From Myxacorys almedinensis A (lineage in GTDB: Bacteria; Cyanobacteriota; Cyanobacteriia; Leptolyngbyales; Leptolyngbyaceae): a DNA stretch of 64,000 nt. The DNA is taken from contig NZ_WVIE01000005.1 of NCBI RefSeq assembly GCF_010091945.1, positions 162,009-226,008 on the forward strand, read 5' to 3'. Below the pieces are notes generated by a model. It was not told the DNA's origin and did no database searches. It was given only the letters and a program-made list of their open reading frames with translations. A program made the position numbers and the translations under genes. The first letter of the stretch is position 1. Each line of letters opens with the position of its first letter. Shown here piece by piece: positions 43,712 to 52,680 of this stretch.

Positions 43712-46700
43712 CTAATCGATCGTGGCGCGGAATCGAATAAATCCGTAGGAACTAGTAGGCGTCTCATTCACCGAGGGCACATTGCCGATCTGAAAATAGG
43801 CTGCACCGTTGCTATTGTTTGTGCCTTGACATGATGTTGGGAAACTTGCCGTGTAGAAACCGCTCCCAGGACCTGTGCCCACTCCATCTGCGATCGCGCT
43901 TGTGGCTCCATTAAAATTCAACTGCATCGACCCCGAAACATACCGTTGATTAACAGGCACAAAATCGCAGATAGCTGCATCTTGGGCGGTTCCGGCACCA
44001 TCTGACAGGAAGTAAATCGTATACTCTACTTCGTCGTTGGGGGTGGGGATGCCAGGGGTTGGGGTCGGAATTTGGGCGCCTGTGATTGCGCCTAGCAGGT
44101 ATGAATTGCTGCCGCCAAACCATCCGGGTGCGTTGTCGTTGGGGTCGGTCGCCAAATCGTTGTAGCCGCCAACCGCCGTTGTTGTAGGGCTACCCGCTTT
44201 GCGGATGCCTGTGATGCGTTTGACCAAGCGCAGCCGAGGAGAAATCTTAGTCACAGTCGGGTCGGCAGGTGCTGGGGTGCTGGGGTCGTTGCTGTTGACG
44301 TTGGTCACGCCGGTGCTCGATGCGATCGCTTGGTTGGATACGGTTGTGATGCCATTGGGCAGGGGATCATTGATTTGAACTCGAAACTTAACCGTCGCGC
44401 TGTTATCCGGGGCAGTTGTTCCCAAGGTGCCGCCTGCGGTGGCATTTGCTCCTGTTCCCAGCCGGAAGGTAATTTGAGAGCCAGATATCTCGGCTTGGTC
44501 GTCTCCTGAGGCGTCGGTTTTGGTGCCGCTATTGGCTCCGGCAGAGATTTGCAGGGTGCCAGGAACGTAGGTCGTATTGGCAGGAATGGCATCGGTTAGA
44601 ACAACATTGTTAGCCGCGATCGCGGTGCTGGTGTTGTTGAGTGCGATCGTATATTCCAAAATATCGCCCGGTGTTGCGGTTTGGCTGGCGAGGGGAGTTG
44701 TGCCACCAGAGTTATCGCGATCGTCTACCAGAGCAACAGATTTGTCTGCTGTGAGAGAACTAGGTGGTGGTGGCGGTACTACGGTAATCAGGGTAGGATC
44801 GTCATCCGCAGTGTTGGTCGGATCATTCCCGGAGTTAACTCCATCGTCTACTAGTTGGAAGAAAGGAGAACCGACGGGGGGCGGGTTGGTAGTGGCTCCA
44901 GCCGCATCGGCATCGGTAACCACTGTCCCAACCGTTGCACCCGGATTATCGGGAGTGCTAAACGTTGCACTTGCTTGGTTTGCGATCGCGCTTCCACCAT
45001 TGTCCGCGTTGATCGTCGCAACAATTTTGAGGGTGATGGTGTCGCCTTGGCGAAGCGTGCCTGGGTTTGTCAGCGCGCCCGACCCCGCATAGCTAGGATT
45101 AAGTGTAATTGTGTTTCCTGTTGTTTGAGAGACAATAGCAGCACTTGCAAACGTTAACTGAGACGGTAGCGCATCGTTAATTACAAAACTAGTGGCATCG
45201 CTAGTGGCAGCAGGAGTGAGATTAGAATAGGTGATGGTATATTCAACCTGATCGCCCACTGTAACTTGGTTGTTACTATCAGTATCGGTTAAAAATCGAA
45301 CTGATTTCTTACCCTGAACATTTGCTGTGGTTGTTGAGGTAATGACTAAGGGAGCGATGACGGTGGAGCTAGGAAAATAGATCCACGTATCCAGTACTTT
45401 TTGATCGCCATAGTCATTCTCGTTGTTTGTATTTGTTCCAAATTTGTGAGCACCACTGGCGCTATCAACTCCTGCTCGCCCATCGCAAATCGGAACGGTG
45501 GGGCTAGAGCAGCCCAGGGTCACTGGTGTTCCGTTTGTTGTGTAATCTCGCTCATCAAAATAGACTGTTGTTGCAGTTGCACCTGTTGAAAAGGCACCGG
45601 GCGGATTTAACATTTGAATTCTAAATCCATCTTTGCCTGATTCTGCATCTATGAGAGGAAAATGGTATTCTCCACCTTTGAGAATAATTCTGGCGGCATA
45701 GGCTGCATTACCTGGGCGGGGAGGCAGCACGCTTCCATCTCCATTGGTGCCATCCCACGCAACCGTGTTAAAGCCTGAGTTGGTTTTGCCTTCCAATACT
45801 CGATCGCCATCTGCAACGCTGTACGTACCGTTGTTATTCGTATCAATGATGATCTGATAACTTCCGCTCTGAGGCGCATCAAAACTAAAGGTTCCGCCAA
45901 CGCTTTCAGGAGTTTGATTTCCGCTTCCCCCGGTGCCGCCAGTGAACAGAAAATTGCTGGCAGGAGCAGGAGCGATCGCAGTAGTCGGCACCCCCAGCCC
46001 AATCACCGCCGTATTGTCAGGCGAATTAAAAAACAGCCGATGCACCGGCGGCTGAATGCTAACGCCGCCGATCAAAGGGACAGGCATTGCATTGCTCGTT
46101 CCCCTCCCTGATCTATATAAAAGATTGCCTGTTGAATCAAGCAACCCTTGAGAACTGGAGAAGAAGATAAACCCATTGGGGTCAAGTCCGGTTCCTACGC
46201 CGAGATTGGTGCTGTAGCGGTAGCCATCTTGCGTGAGGATAAAAAGCTCTGATTTGAGGAAACGATTGTTTGCCCCCATGAATAGAGCAACATAGTCTGC
46301 AAAGACTCGACCATTCAAATCAACTGTAGATGCCGCATTACTTCGCACAGTAATGTCCCATAGGGAAACGGACGATCGTTGATTGGTGCCGATCAACGGA
46401 GTGTCGATAACGGAGTCAGCATTGCCTATGCTTGCATTAGCAGTACTAGATGCGCCAGCAGGACCGTAGAACACAACCTGATATACCCCACTTGTAGGCG
46501 CTGTGTATACACAAGGGTCATAGCCGCCCGTGACGGGCAACGGTCCTGCAATCTCTTTGGCTCTTGTGTTTAAGATCCCTTTTCCGGGTTGAGCCGTTTT
46601 GCAGTTGAGCTTTGGGGTGGATGTATTAACATTGTCTATCTCATCAAACAGTAGAATATTGCCCGACCCTACATCGACGCCACTTGATCCGAGGTTGATC

Positions 46701-46936
46701 ACCTCTCCAGCGTTGGCATAAACTTTTAGCACCGTTCGCCGTACCAAGCCTGCGGTCGAGTTGGTTCTCCATTCGGTGTAGGGGCGATTGCCACCGTTTT
46801 TAACCAATTCTCGGCTGCCTTCTGCGATCGCGCTTTGTTGCCAGATGCCTAACCCGCACAGTGCGATCGCGCCTGCTAGCAGGTTCCGAGACAGAGGTGA
46901 TGGGGTGGGGGCTTTTTTAGCTTGCTTCATCGTCAT
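43712..46936 (-). CDS. Exported DUF11-repeat protein, last gene of the surface operon
   Basis: The 1074-residue protein has a signal peptide (about 1-39, SRNLLAGAIALCGLGIWQQS, ending AIAEG). The N-terminal half is beta-rich with no named domain recognised. DUF11 domains begin near residue 575 (KSVRFLTDTDSNNQVTVGDQ) and near 735 (DKSVALVDDRDNSGGTTPLA), each with VEYTITYSN- or LEYTIALNN-like strands, and a third, partial one follows (VEYTIYFLSDGAGTAQD). It ends FGFIRFRATID-like. DUF11 forms stacked Ig-like rods in surface and S-layer-like proteins. Its ATG overlaps the stop of the barrel gene by 4 bp, so expression is coupled. Confidence 0.82.
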   Translation of the reverse strand: MTMKQAKKAPTPSPLSRNLLAGAIALCGLGIWQQSAIAEGSRELVKNGGNRPYTEWRTNSTAGLVRRTVLKVYANAGEVINLGSSGVDVGSGNILLFDEIDNVNTSTPKLNCKTAQPGKGILNTRAKEIAGPLPVTGGYDPCVYTAPTSGVYQVVFYGPAGASSTANASIGNADSVIDTPLIGTNQRSSVSLWDITVRSNAASTVDLNGRVFADYVALFMGANNRFLKSELFILTQDGYRYSTNLGVGTGLDPNGFIFFSSSQGLLDSTGNLLYRSGRGTSNAMPVPLIGGVSIQPPVHRLFFNSPDNTAVIGLGVPTTAIAPAPASNFLFTGGTGGSGNQTPESVGGTFSFDAPQSGSYQIIIDTNNNGTYSVADGDRVLEGKTNSGFNTVAWDGTNGDGSVLPPRPGNAAYAARIILKGGEYHFPLIDAESGKDGFRIQMLNPPGAFSTGATATTVYFDERDYTTNGTPVTLGCSSPTVPICDGRAGVDSASGAHKFGTNTNNENDYGDQKVLDTWIYFPSSTVIAPLVITSTTTANVQGKKSVRFLTDTDSNNQVTVGDQVEYTITYSNLTPAATSDATSFVINDALPSQLTFASAAIVSQTTGNTITLNPSYAGSGALTNPGTLRQGDTITLKIVATINADNGGSAIANQASATFSTPDNPGATVGTVVTDADAAGATTNPPPVGSPFFQLVDDGVNSGNDPTNTADDDPTLITVVPPPPPSSLTADKSVALVDDRDNSGGTTPLASQTATPGDILEYTIALNNTSTAIAANNVVLTDAIPANTTYVPGTLQISAGANSGTKTDASGDDQAEISGSQITFRLGTGANATAGGTLGTTAPDNSATVKFRVQINDPLPNGITTVSNQAIASSTGVTNVNSNDPSTPAPADPTVTKISPRLRLVKRITGIRKAGSPTTTAVGGYNDLATDPNDNAPGWFGGSNSYLLGAITGAQIPTPTPGIPTPNDEVEYTIYFLSDGAGTAQDAAICDFVPVNQRYVSGSMQLNFNGATSAIADGVGTGPGSGFYTASFPTSCQGTNNSNGAAYFQIGNVPSVNETPTSSYGFIRFRATID

Positions 46937-49900
46937 TGCTTTTCTGGCATAGATGCCGTGGTCGGTTTCACTGTAGATGCTTGTTGTTGAGGTGGCGCAG
47001 CTTTTTGTAGCCCAAAGCCATTAAACAGTTCATTGAGCTTGATGGTTAACCCCGCATAAAATCCGCCTGCCGATCGTGAGCCGTCAAAGTCTCTGTCGCT
47101 CACCCGACCAAAGCTATAACCCGCCGCCAACCGCAGATTTGGAGTGAGATAATAGCCCGCCTCTAGCAACAATCCGGTTTCACTGTAGCCCGCGCTCGAT
47201 TGAGAAATCCGTCGCACTTCACCTACCAAATCCCAGCTATAGCCAAAGCGGTAGGTTGCCCGGAGTTGCGCCAGAGAGACATTGCCCGTTCCCACCAGAT
47301 CGTTGGCTAAATAACTTGTGCTGTGGCGCAGCGCATATTTTCCATAAAACTCCCAGCGCCAGGTTGGGGCATAAATTCCTTCTAGGGCGATCGTGCGATC
47401 TTCCGTGCCTGTGCCTGTGCCAAACAACACCGTATCAGGAATCGTAGACGGATTTTTGCGATACTCAAAGCGAAGCAGCGCATTAAATTTGTCGTCGTTC
47501 GGATCACGGTAAGCCAACCCAAGTTTGAGATTTTTTGTATCATCTAGTCCAATCAGCGTTTGGTTGGCAGCATTGGCTTGTTGATAACGAATTAATGCCG
47601 TTAACGCAGGTGATATCTTTCCGGTTGCGGCTGCCGAAATTACTGTATTGTCGCCGCCTGAAGAATTACGATGTTCGTAGCGTGCGCTTGCCTGAAACTC
47701 TTTGCTTCCCGTATATTCGATCCCAGCGCTGTAATTATCGCCGCTTTGTAAACCCAACGCAGACGCACTCTGCCCCACGGCAAAGGGCTGAGCAAACCGA
47801 GTTCCGGCACCAGTGCTGCCCAAAAAGTCGCCGAAAATGCGTTCATACGCCAGATCCATTCGCAGTCCGGGAGTGATTGTGACTCCTTGATTGACCCCGA
47901 TTGCCCCTTGGGTTGTCCAGCTATTGGCTCCGCCAATGATGCCATACCGAGCGTGCAGCGTTGTATCTGACCCAAATTTATATTCGCTGTTAAATCCTAA
48001 ATTGGTGATCGATTGCCCAGCATAGTGCCCACGAGTGTAGAACTGCTGAGTTAGGTCAAGGCTCATTCCGGGCATGACTGCCCAACTGAGTCCTAACCCG
48101 GTGCGATCGCTGTAGACTGCATCCGTTTTAGCAGAAAGCGTCGTTTCGTTTTGCGCCAGAAAGGTGAGAGTGCTTGTGAGCGGTAACGAGAGCCGCGATC
48201 GCAGTTGATCCGAGGAGCCGCTTGAGTCGGGAGAGAGTCGATCGGTGCGATCGCGGTGCAGCACATCAACATTGAGAGCCGCATTCCCAAAACGCTGTTG
48301 AACCCCTAACGCGATCGTCGTTAGAGAATTATCAACCTGCGTACCGGGAATCGCCTCTGTTCGGGGAGCAAACAAATCTTGAAACGTATCGATGCGGCGA
48401 GGGGCAATGCCGATGTTATCTTCGTGATCATACTGTGCCCGCAGCTTTGTTGTTGCAGACACAGCCCCCGTCACCTCTGCTCCATAGCGAGTTTGCCCCG
48501 GCACAAAACTCACAGTCGCATCGTTGGCAAATCCGGTATCGGTGCTCCGGTAGTAGCCCCGCGCTTGAATCCCTGCCGCAATCTGAGCGTTAGCTTCAAG
48601 GCGGTAAGCAGAACCACTAACCAAACCAAGCACATCAGAGCGATTGCTAGAGCGAGCATATTCAGCAATGATGCTGCCATTGCTAAACGAAATCAACGCA
48701 TCAGAGCCATACAGTTCAAACTCTCGGATGCCTTGGCTTTCGCGCAAGTAGGTGGCACCGATCCAGCGTTCCTGTCCTGGGGTTTTCGAGAAGTGATACA
48801 CCGCACGACCTGCGAAGATATCACTCTTGTCGCCCTGCTGATCTTCGTACTGGTAGGTCGTTACAATCCGCCGGACAAGCACCTCTCCGAGGGGACTAAC
48901 ATCGGTTCGCAAAATCGGCTGCCGAAACAGCAGCGTGCCGCGATCGTAGTCGATCTCATAATCTACTCCACGATTCAGGGATGTGCGCCCCAGCACCGTC
49001 CCCGGACGATTTAGCTCTTCAGTTTCTAGAAACACCGTCTCACTGCCGCCAATGATCAGCCGCCGTGAGAGAAAGTAAACCCCGCTCGTGCCATCGGGGG
49101 CGATCGTATCTCGCTGAAATCCCTGTACGTTGTTGCCGTAGAAGGCGCTGAGTTGCAGATTGGCGATGTTGTAATTCGATTTAAAGCCGTGAAGTTGGCG
49201 CGAGGTAGCGGTAAACTGCTGCGATCGCGCTGCAAATTCCTCGGTGTTGTAGTCGCCCCACATCAAATAGTCAATGCCATTGGTGGTCGGCGATGTGCGC
49301 TCTACCTTCAGAAAAACGCTGTCGATCGAGGGGGTCAGCACGTCTACTCTAGAACTGTCGCCATACACCGGATACGTCTGATCGCAAAACTGCTGATCGC
49401 GAAAGAGATACGCGGTGCCGTCGCAGGTTTGGTTGAGGGCGCGATCGCTGTTGTAGGCTCCGGTTACGAGCCAGTCTCTCACCTTACCCGTAGCAAACAC
49501 TGCCCCACGCCCTTCTAAACGATAGTTATTTTTGCCATCGGGCGGCAGAAAGTCTTGAAAACTGCGGTAAAAATCTGTGCCGCGTTTGCCAAAGCGCAAA
49601 TCAATCGAGCCAGTGACGATCGACGAACGCAAATCGGTTTCAAACTGAACTTGCGTAAACGCTTCCAAACGGTCTGTTGTTGCCTGAATTCGTACGGTCT
49701 GGGCTTGAATTCCTGATCGCAAGGTGGTCTGAAATTCTCCCCGAATCGCTTTGACCTGGTAGCCGGGTTGTTCTGGGTTGGCGTCTGGCTCGATAAATTC
49801 GCCTGCTGTAGAGTTGAGAGTCATGATCGCGTCGCGGTTTGAGCGGTTTCCGATCGCGTCGAGGAGTTGCCCCACAAGGGTGATGGTTGAGCGCCCATCT

Positions 49901-50424
49901 GCCGGAACTCGCGTTTCTACAGTACGCAGGGTTAACTGCGCTGCCGTTCCTCGAACTTGCACTACGACTGAAGACGTTTTCTCAACTTTACCATTGGCTA
50001 AAGTTTGTGCTGTGATGACATTTTCGCCATCTTTTAGCGTTACCCCATACCAGGTTTGGGTGATGTGTTTGGTTTGCGCGTCGGTTTCGGTACGCCCAAT
50101 CAGCGATGCATTCACCAAGGTTCCATTGATCCGTAGTTCAAGCTGATGATCGAGGGCATATTTGACGATAACGGTAGTGGATGGAATATCTGCGATCGCA
50201 TTGGGAGCCGGAGACACGATCGTGAGAGACGACGCTTCAGGGCTTGCTTCCACTGTTGGGGCGCGCTGAGCGATCGGAGCTTGCACCACGGGCTGAGTTG
50301 CCGACGCTATGGGGGTAGCGGCAAGGGTCTTGGGCGAGGGAAGGACAGCCATCAAGCCCATGATTTCAGCAATCAGCATCCCTAATAGGCAAACAGTAAA
50401 CGAGGAGTAATCTTTCTGACTCAT
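46933..50424 (-). CDS. Large exported Ig-like plus beta-barrel outer-membrane protein
   Basis: At 1163 residues it has a signal peptide (about 1-35). An Ig-like segment covers about 75-155 (STTVIVKYALDHQLELRING), and a Big-1-like domain about 160-270 (VETRVPADGRSTITLVGQLL). From about 275 to 1130 come many amphipathic strands alternating aromatic residues, with typical barrel phrases (KNNYRLEGRGAVFATGKVRD; WDLVGEVRRISQSSAGYSET; NLRLAAGYSFGRVSDRDFDG). A proline/glutamine-rich tail ends the chain. It looks like an outer-membrane anchor or export pore for the DUF11 proteins around it. It overlaps both neighbours by 4 bp. No named family is certain. Confidence 0.75.
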   Translation of the reverse strand: MSQKDYSSFTVCLLGMLIAEIMGLMAVLPSPKTLAATPIASATQPVVQAPIAQRAPTVEASPEASSLTIVSPAPNAIADIPSTTVIVKYALDHQLELRINGTLVNASLIGRTETDAQTKHITQTWYGVTLKDGENVITAQTLANGKVEKTSSVVVQVRGTAAQLTLRTVETRVPADGRSTITLVGQLLDAIGNRSNRDAIMTLNSTAGEFIEPDANPEQPGYQVKAIRGEFQTTLRSGIQAQTVRIQATTDRLEAFTQVQFETDLRSSIVTGSIDLRFGKRGTDFYRSFQDFLPPDGKNNYRLEGRGAVFATGKVRDWLVTGAYNSDRALNQTCDGTAYLFRDQQFCDQTYPVYGDSSRVDVLTPSIDSVFLKVERTSPTTNGIDYLMWGDYNTEEFAARSQQFTATSRQLHGFKSNYNIANLQLSAFYGNNVQGFQRDTIAPDGTSGVYFLSRRLIIGGSETVFLETEELNRPGTVLGRTSLNRGVDYEIDYDRGTLLFRQPILRTDVSPLGEVLVRRIVTTYQYEDQQGDKSDIFAGRAVYHFSKTPGQERWIGATYLRESQGIREFELYGSDALISFSNGSIIAEYARSSNRSDVLGLVSGSAYRLEANAQIAAGIQARGYYRSTDTGFANDATVSFVPGQTRYGAEVTGAVSATTKLRAQYDHEDNIGIAPRRIDTFQDLFAPRTEAIPGTQVDNSLTTIALGVQQRFGNAALNVDVLHRDRTDRLSPDSSGSSDQLRSRLSLPLTSTLTFLAQNETTLSAKTDAVYSDRTGLGLSWAVMPGMSLDLTQQFYTRGHYAGQSITNLGFNSEYKFGSDTTLHARYGIIGGANSWTTQGAIGVNQGVTITPGLRMDLAYERIFGDFLGSTGAGTRFAQPFAVGQSASALGLQSGDNYSAGIEYTGSKEFQASARYEHRNSSGGDNTVISAAATGKISPALTALIRYQQANAANQTLIGLDDTKNLKLGLAYRDPNDDKFNALLRFEYRKNPSTIPDTVLFGTGTGTEDRTIALEGIYAPTWRWEFYGKYALRHSTSYLANDLVGTGNVSLAQLRATYRFGYSWDLVGEVRRISQSSAGYSETGLLLEAGYYLTPNLRLAAGYSFGRVSDRDFDGSRSAGGFYAGLTIKLNELFNGFGLQKAAPPQQQASTVKPTTASMPEKQ

Positions 50425-51878
50425 GGTTTGCTTGCCTCAGGCGCGGCGGGTGTAACCGCAAAATTCATTCGGGCTAGTCCACTCGGTTCGAGCCGCACTA
50501 AGCGAGATTGGCTATTTCGTTCTTTGATATATCGGTTAGGGGCAAAGGTGTAGCCCGGAACACTGCTGAGATCGAGGACGCCCGTCCGGCTGCCTGCAAG
50601 CACGTTTGCGACCGAAAAGATGCCGTTGGGATCTGTGGTGATGCGGGTTCCGTCGTCTAGTAAAATAACGGCGTTGGCAATTCCTGGTTCTCCAGGCTGC
50701 TGTTCGCCATCAAAATTTTTGTCTTCAAACACTTGTCCAATCAGCGTTCCACAATCTGATATAATGCCAGGACGAATGCGAAGGCGATATTTAGAAGGTC
50801 CATCTCTAAGAACAGCATTTGTATCAGCACGGCGAACGCTAACACTAGCAAGATTTTCTCCTGAGCCTCTCACCGAATCAGGACTCAGTTGAACGGCATA
50901 AGCAACGTTTAATACGCCATCTGGAGGAATGGCTCCATCAAACTTAAATGTCACAGTTGAGCCACTTTGGTTAGTCGTGATGGGAACACGATTGCCCGCC
51001 AATTCTCCGCGAACGCTTTTAGGTAAGAACGAAAAGCCCAACGGCAACTGATCGACAATCTCGCTTTGAGTGCTGGCAACTGTGTTGAGGTTTCGCACAG
51101 AGAGGCGATAAATGACTGTATCGCCGGGTTCAGCGGCGGCGCGATCAGCCGTTTTAATGATCTGAATAGGCTGAGATGCACCGACGCAAATCGGTCGGTC
51201 GAGCAAACTCAGAGCCGACAACACTAGACCTGTGCGTTCTGCGTTGCTAACAGTTACAGTCGTTGAAAAAGAAGCGGGATCGCCATCTAAGCTAATGCCT
51301 CTTCCGTCTAATGCTGTTGCTGTGTACGAAACTGTGTTTGCAACGTTATCTCTTGCGGTAATCACAATCCGAATTTGGCGTTGGCTATAGCGTTTTAAAT
51401 TTGATGGCGGACTGACAATCAGGATGTAACGTTTACCGACTTCAATTTGCCCGTTGGTGCGATTGAGAAAAAAGTTGTACGCTCCCTTTGGCGCGTCGTT
51501 TGCCAAAAAGAAAGGATTGCTATTTTGCAGGTTCGGCGGTGCTCCTGTAAAACCCGTACCGACTCCTGTCCGCGTGAGTGGAACCAGACTCGTAGGCGTA
51601 TCGTTAATATTCGCTTCATAAACACCGACGCTAAACCCTGCATAATCTGGCAAGAGTTCTCCGCCGCAGCCCCGAATCTGCCCAAACGGATCGTCTAATT
51701 TCTGCTCAAGTTGATTTGTAAATCCTGTAAACGTTTGTTTTTCTGCATTCTCAAACGAATAGGACGCTGTGTTGAGAATCGTGCTAGCAGCTTTGACAGC
51801 TAGCGGCTGAAAGGCGATGCTGAGAAAAAGCAACGCTGTTAAAAAACGACATCGTTTACGATGAACCATGGGAGCCAA
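50421..51878 (-). CDS. Exported DUF11 plus SdrD-B-like domain protein
   Basis: At 485 residues it has a signal peptide (about 1-30, ending AVKAASTIL). A beta-rich N-terminal half is followed by a DUF11 domain at about 240-355 (IIKTADRAAAEPGDTVIYRL, DQLPLGFSFLPKSVRG). A C-terminal SdrD-B/prealbumin-like domain is at about 372-470 (GQVFEDKNFDGEQQPGEPGI, NGIFSVANVLAG), a Ca-binding Ig-like fold in Gram-positive adhesins. Its stop overlaps the barrel gene's start. A likely surface subunit, by inference. Confidence 0.82.
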   Translation of the reverse strand: MAPMVHRKRCRFLTALLFLSIAFQPLAVKAASTILNTASYSFENAEKQTFTGFTNQLEQKLDDPFGQIRGCGGELLPDYAGFSVGVYEANINDTPTSLVPLTRTGVGTGFTGAPPNLQNSNPFFLANDAPKGAYNFFLNRTNGQIEVGKRYILIVSPPSNLKRYSQRQIRIVITARDNVANTVSYTATALDGRGISLDGDPASFSTTVTVSNAERTGLVLSALSLLDRPICVGASQPIQIIKTADRAAAEPGDTVIYRLSVRNLNTVASTQSEIVDQLPLGFSFLPKSVRGELAGNRVPITTNQSGSTVTFKFDGAIPPDGVLNVAYAVQLSPDSVRGSGENLASVSVRRADTNAVLRDGPSKYRLRIRPGIISDCGTLIGQVFEDKNFDGEQQPGEPGIANAVILLDDGTRITTDPNGIFSVANVLAGSRTGVLDLSSVPGYTFAPNRYIKERNSQSRLVRLEPSGLARMNFAVTPAAPEASKP

Positions 51879-51944
51879 ATCGGGTAGAAGACTGCGGAGC
51901 GAAGGGGTAAAAACCCACGGGTGTAGATGCTCTGAGTTAAATCT

Positions 51945-51973
51945 TTTGGGGAGGCAATTTTAGCCTCCCCAAA
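51945..51973 (-). terminator. Intercistronic hairpin in the DUF11 operon
   Basis: TTTGGGGAGGC (51945-51955) and GCCTCCCCAAA (51963-51973) form a perfect 11-bp, GC-rich stem with a 7-nt loop, 11 bp beyond the stop of the 189-residue gene. No T-run follows on the minus strand, so it may be a partial terminator or an RNA-stability element that raises the dose of the small subunit relative to the downstream genes. Confidence 0.55.
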
Positions 51974-51984
51974 TCGCAGGCAAC

Positions 51985-52554
51985 TTATCGAACTTTGACT
52001 TGATAGGCTGCGATCGCGCTGGCATCTGGTTTGAGAGATTGGCTCAGCGTCCAACGAACATTGGTATACGCCTCGGCGGGGGCAGGGCGCTCTTCGATGG
52101 TGCCGTTGGGTAACGTCACCTTCACCACCGGACGCGCCACAAAGGTCTTACCTTGGTCAATGCTGTAGGTCGCCGCGATGCCTTGCGAAATGGTGGCAGA
52201 GTTTAACTGATAGACCGTTCCTTGAGGCACAGGTTGAGTAATGGCAACGTTTTTTGCCTCGCGCTTGCCCTCGTTTTTGCTCGTCACTGTAAACCGGAAA
52301 ATGTCACCTGGTTTTGCTTGCACTTTGCCATCTACGGGCTGCCAAGCGACGACGGTTTTACCCTGCGGATCTGTTTTGACAGTTTGCTGATCTGCCACCA
52401 AATTTAGAATGACGTTTGGCTGTTGCAAAACAGTTTGGGCGATCGCAGACCCTGTGTTGAAAATCTGGGCGATTGCCGGGGAGCCATTTATCGGAAGGGC
52501 GGAAAGTGCGATCGCAGCACTCGCCCCTACTAACCAATATTTTTTCATGATCAA
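51985..52554 (-). CDS. Small exported DUF11 protein
   Basis: At 189 residues it has a signal peptide (about 1-30, LVGASAAIALSALPINGSPA, IAQ) and a single DUF11 unit (KVQAKPGDIFRFTVTSKNEG, VAITQPVPQGTVYQLNSATI, AYQVKVR). It is the smallest member of the cluster and has hairpins on both sides, at 52596-52678 and 51945-51973. By analogy with fibre operons it could be the major repeating subunit; this is inference. Confidence 0.82.
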   Translation of the reverse strand: MIMKKYWLVGASAAIALSALPINGSPAIAQIFNTGSAIAQTVLQQPNVILNLVADQQTVKTDPQGKTVVAWQPVDGKVQAKPGDIFRFTVTSKNEGKREAKNVAITQPVPQGTVYQLNSATISQGIAATYSIDQGKTFVARPVVKVTLPNGTIEERPAPAEAYTNVRWTLSQSLKPDASAIAAYQVKVR

Positions 52555-52595
52555 TCCTCGTGTGAATGCACTAACTCAAAGAGATGAATGCTGAT

Positions 52596-52678
52596 ACACT
52601 GCCCTCACTTAGCTCTCTCTAGAGAAACGAACCAGAGTTCGATCAACATTCGGGAAAGTTTGGGGATGAGGGCAATGT
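52596..52678 (-). other. Long-range inverted repeat between the first two DUF11 genes
   Basis: ACACTGCCCTCA (52596-52607) pairs with TGAGGGCAATGT (52667-52678) with one G-U-type mismatch and a 59-nt loop. One arm ends 3 bp from the stop of the 854-codon gene. It may modulate read-through into the small subunit gene. Confidence 0.4.
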
Positions 52679-52680
52679 CT

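Noticed and set aside
48379..49014. Long + strand open frame (211 codons) inside the barrel gene
   Set aside because: It is antisense to a well-supported 1163-residue CDS, has no family features, and its composition is that expected of a complement frame.
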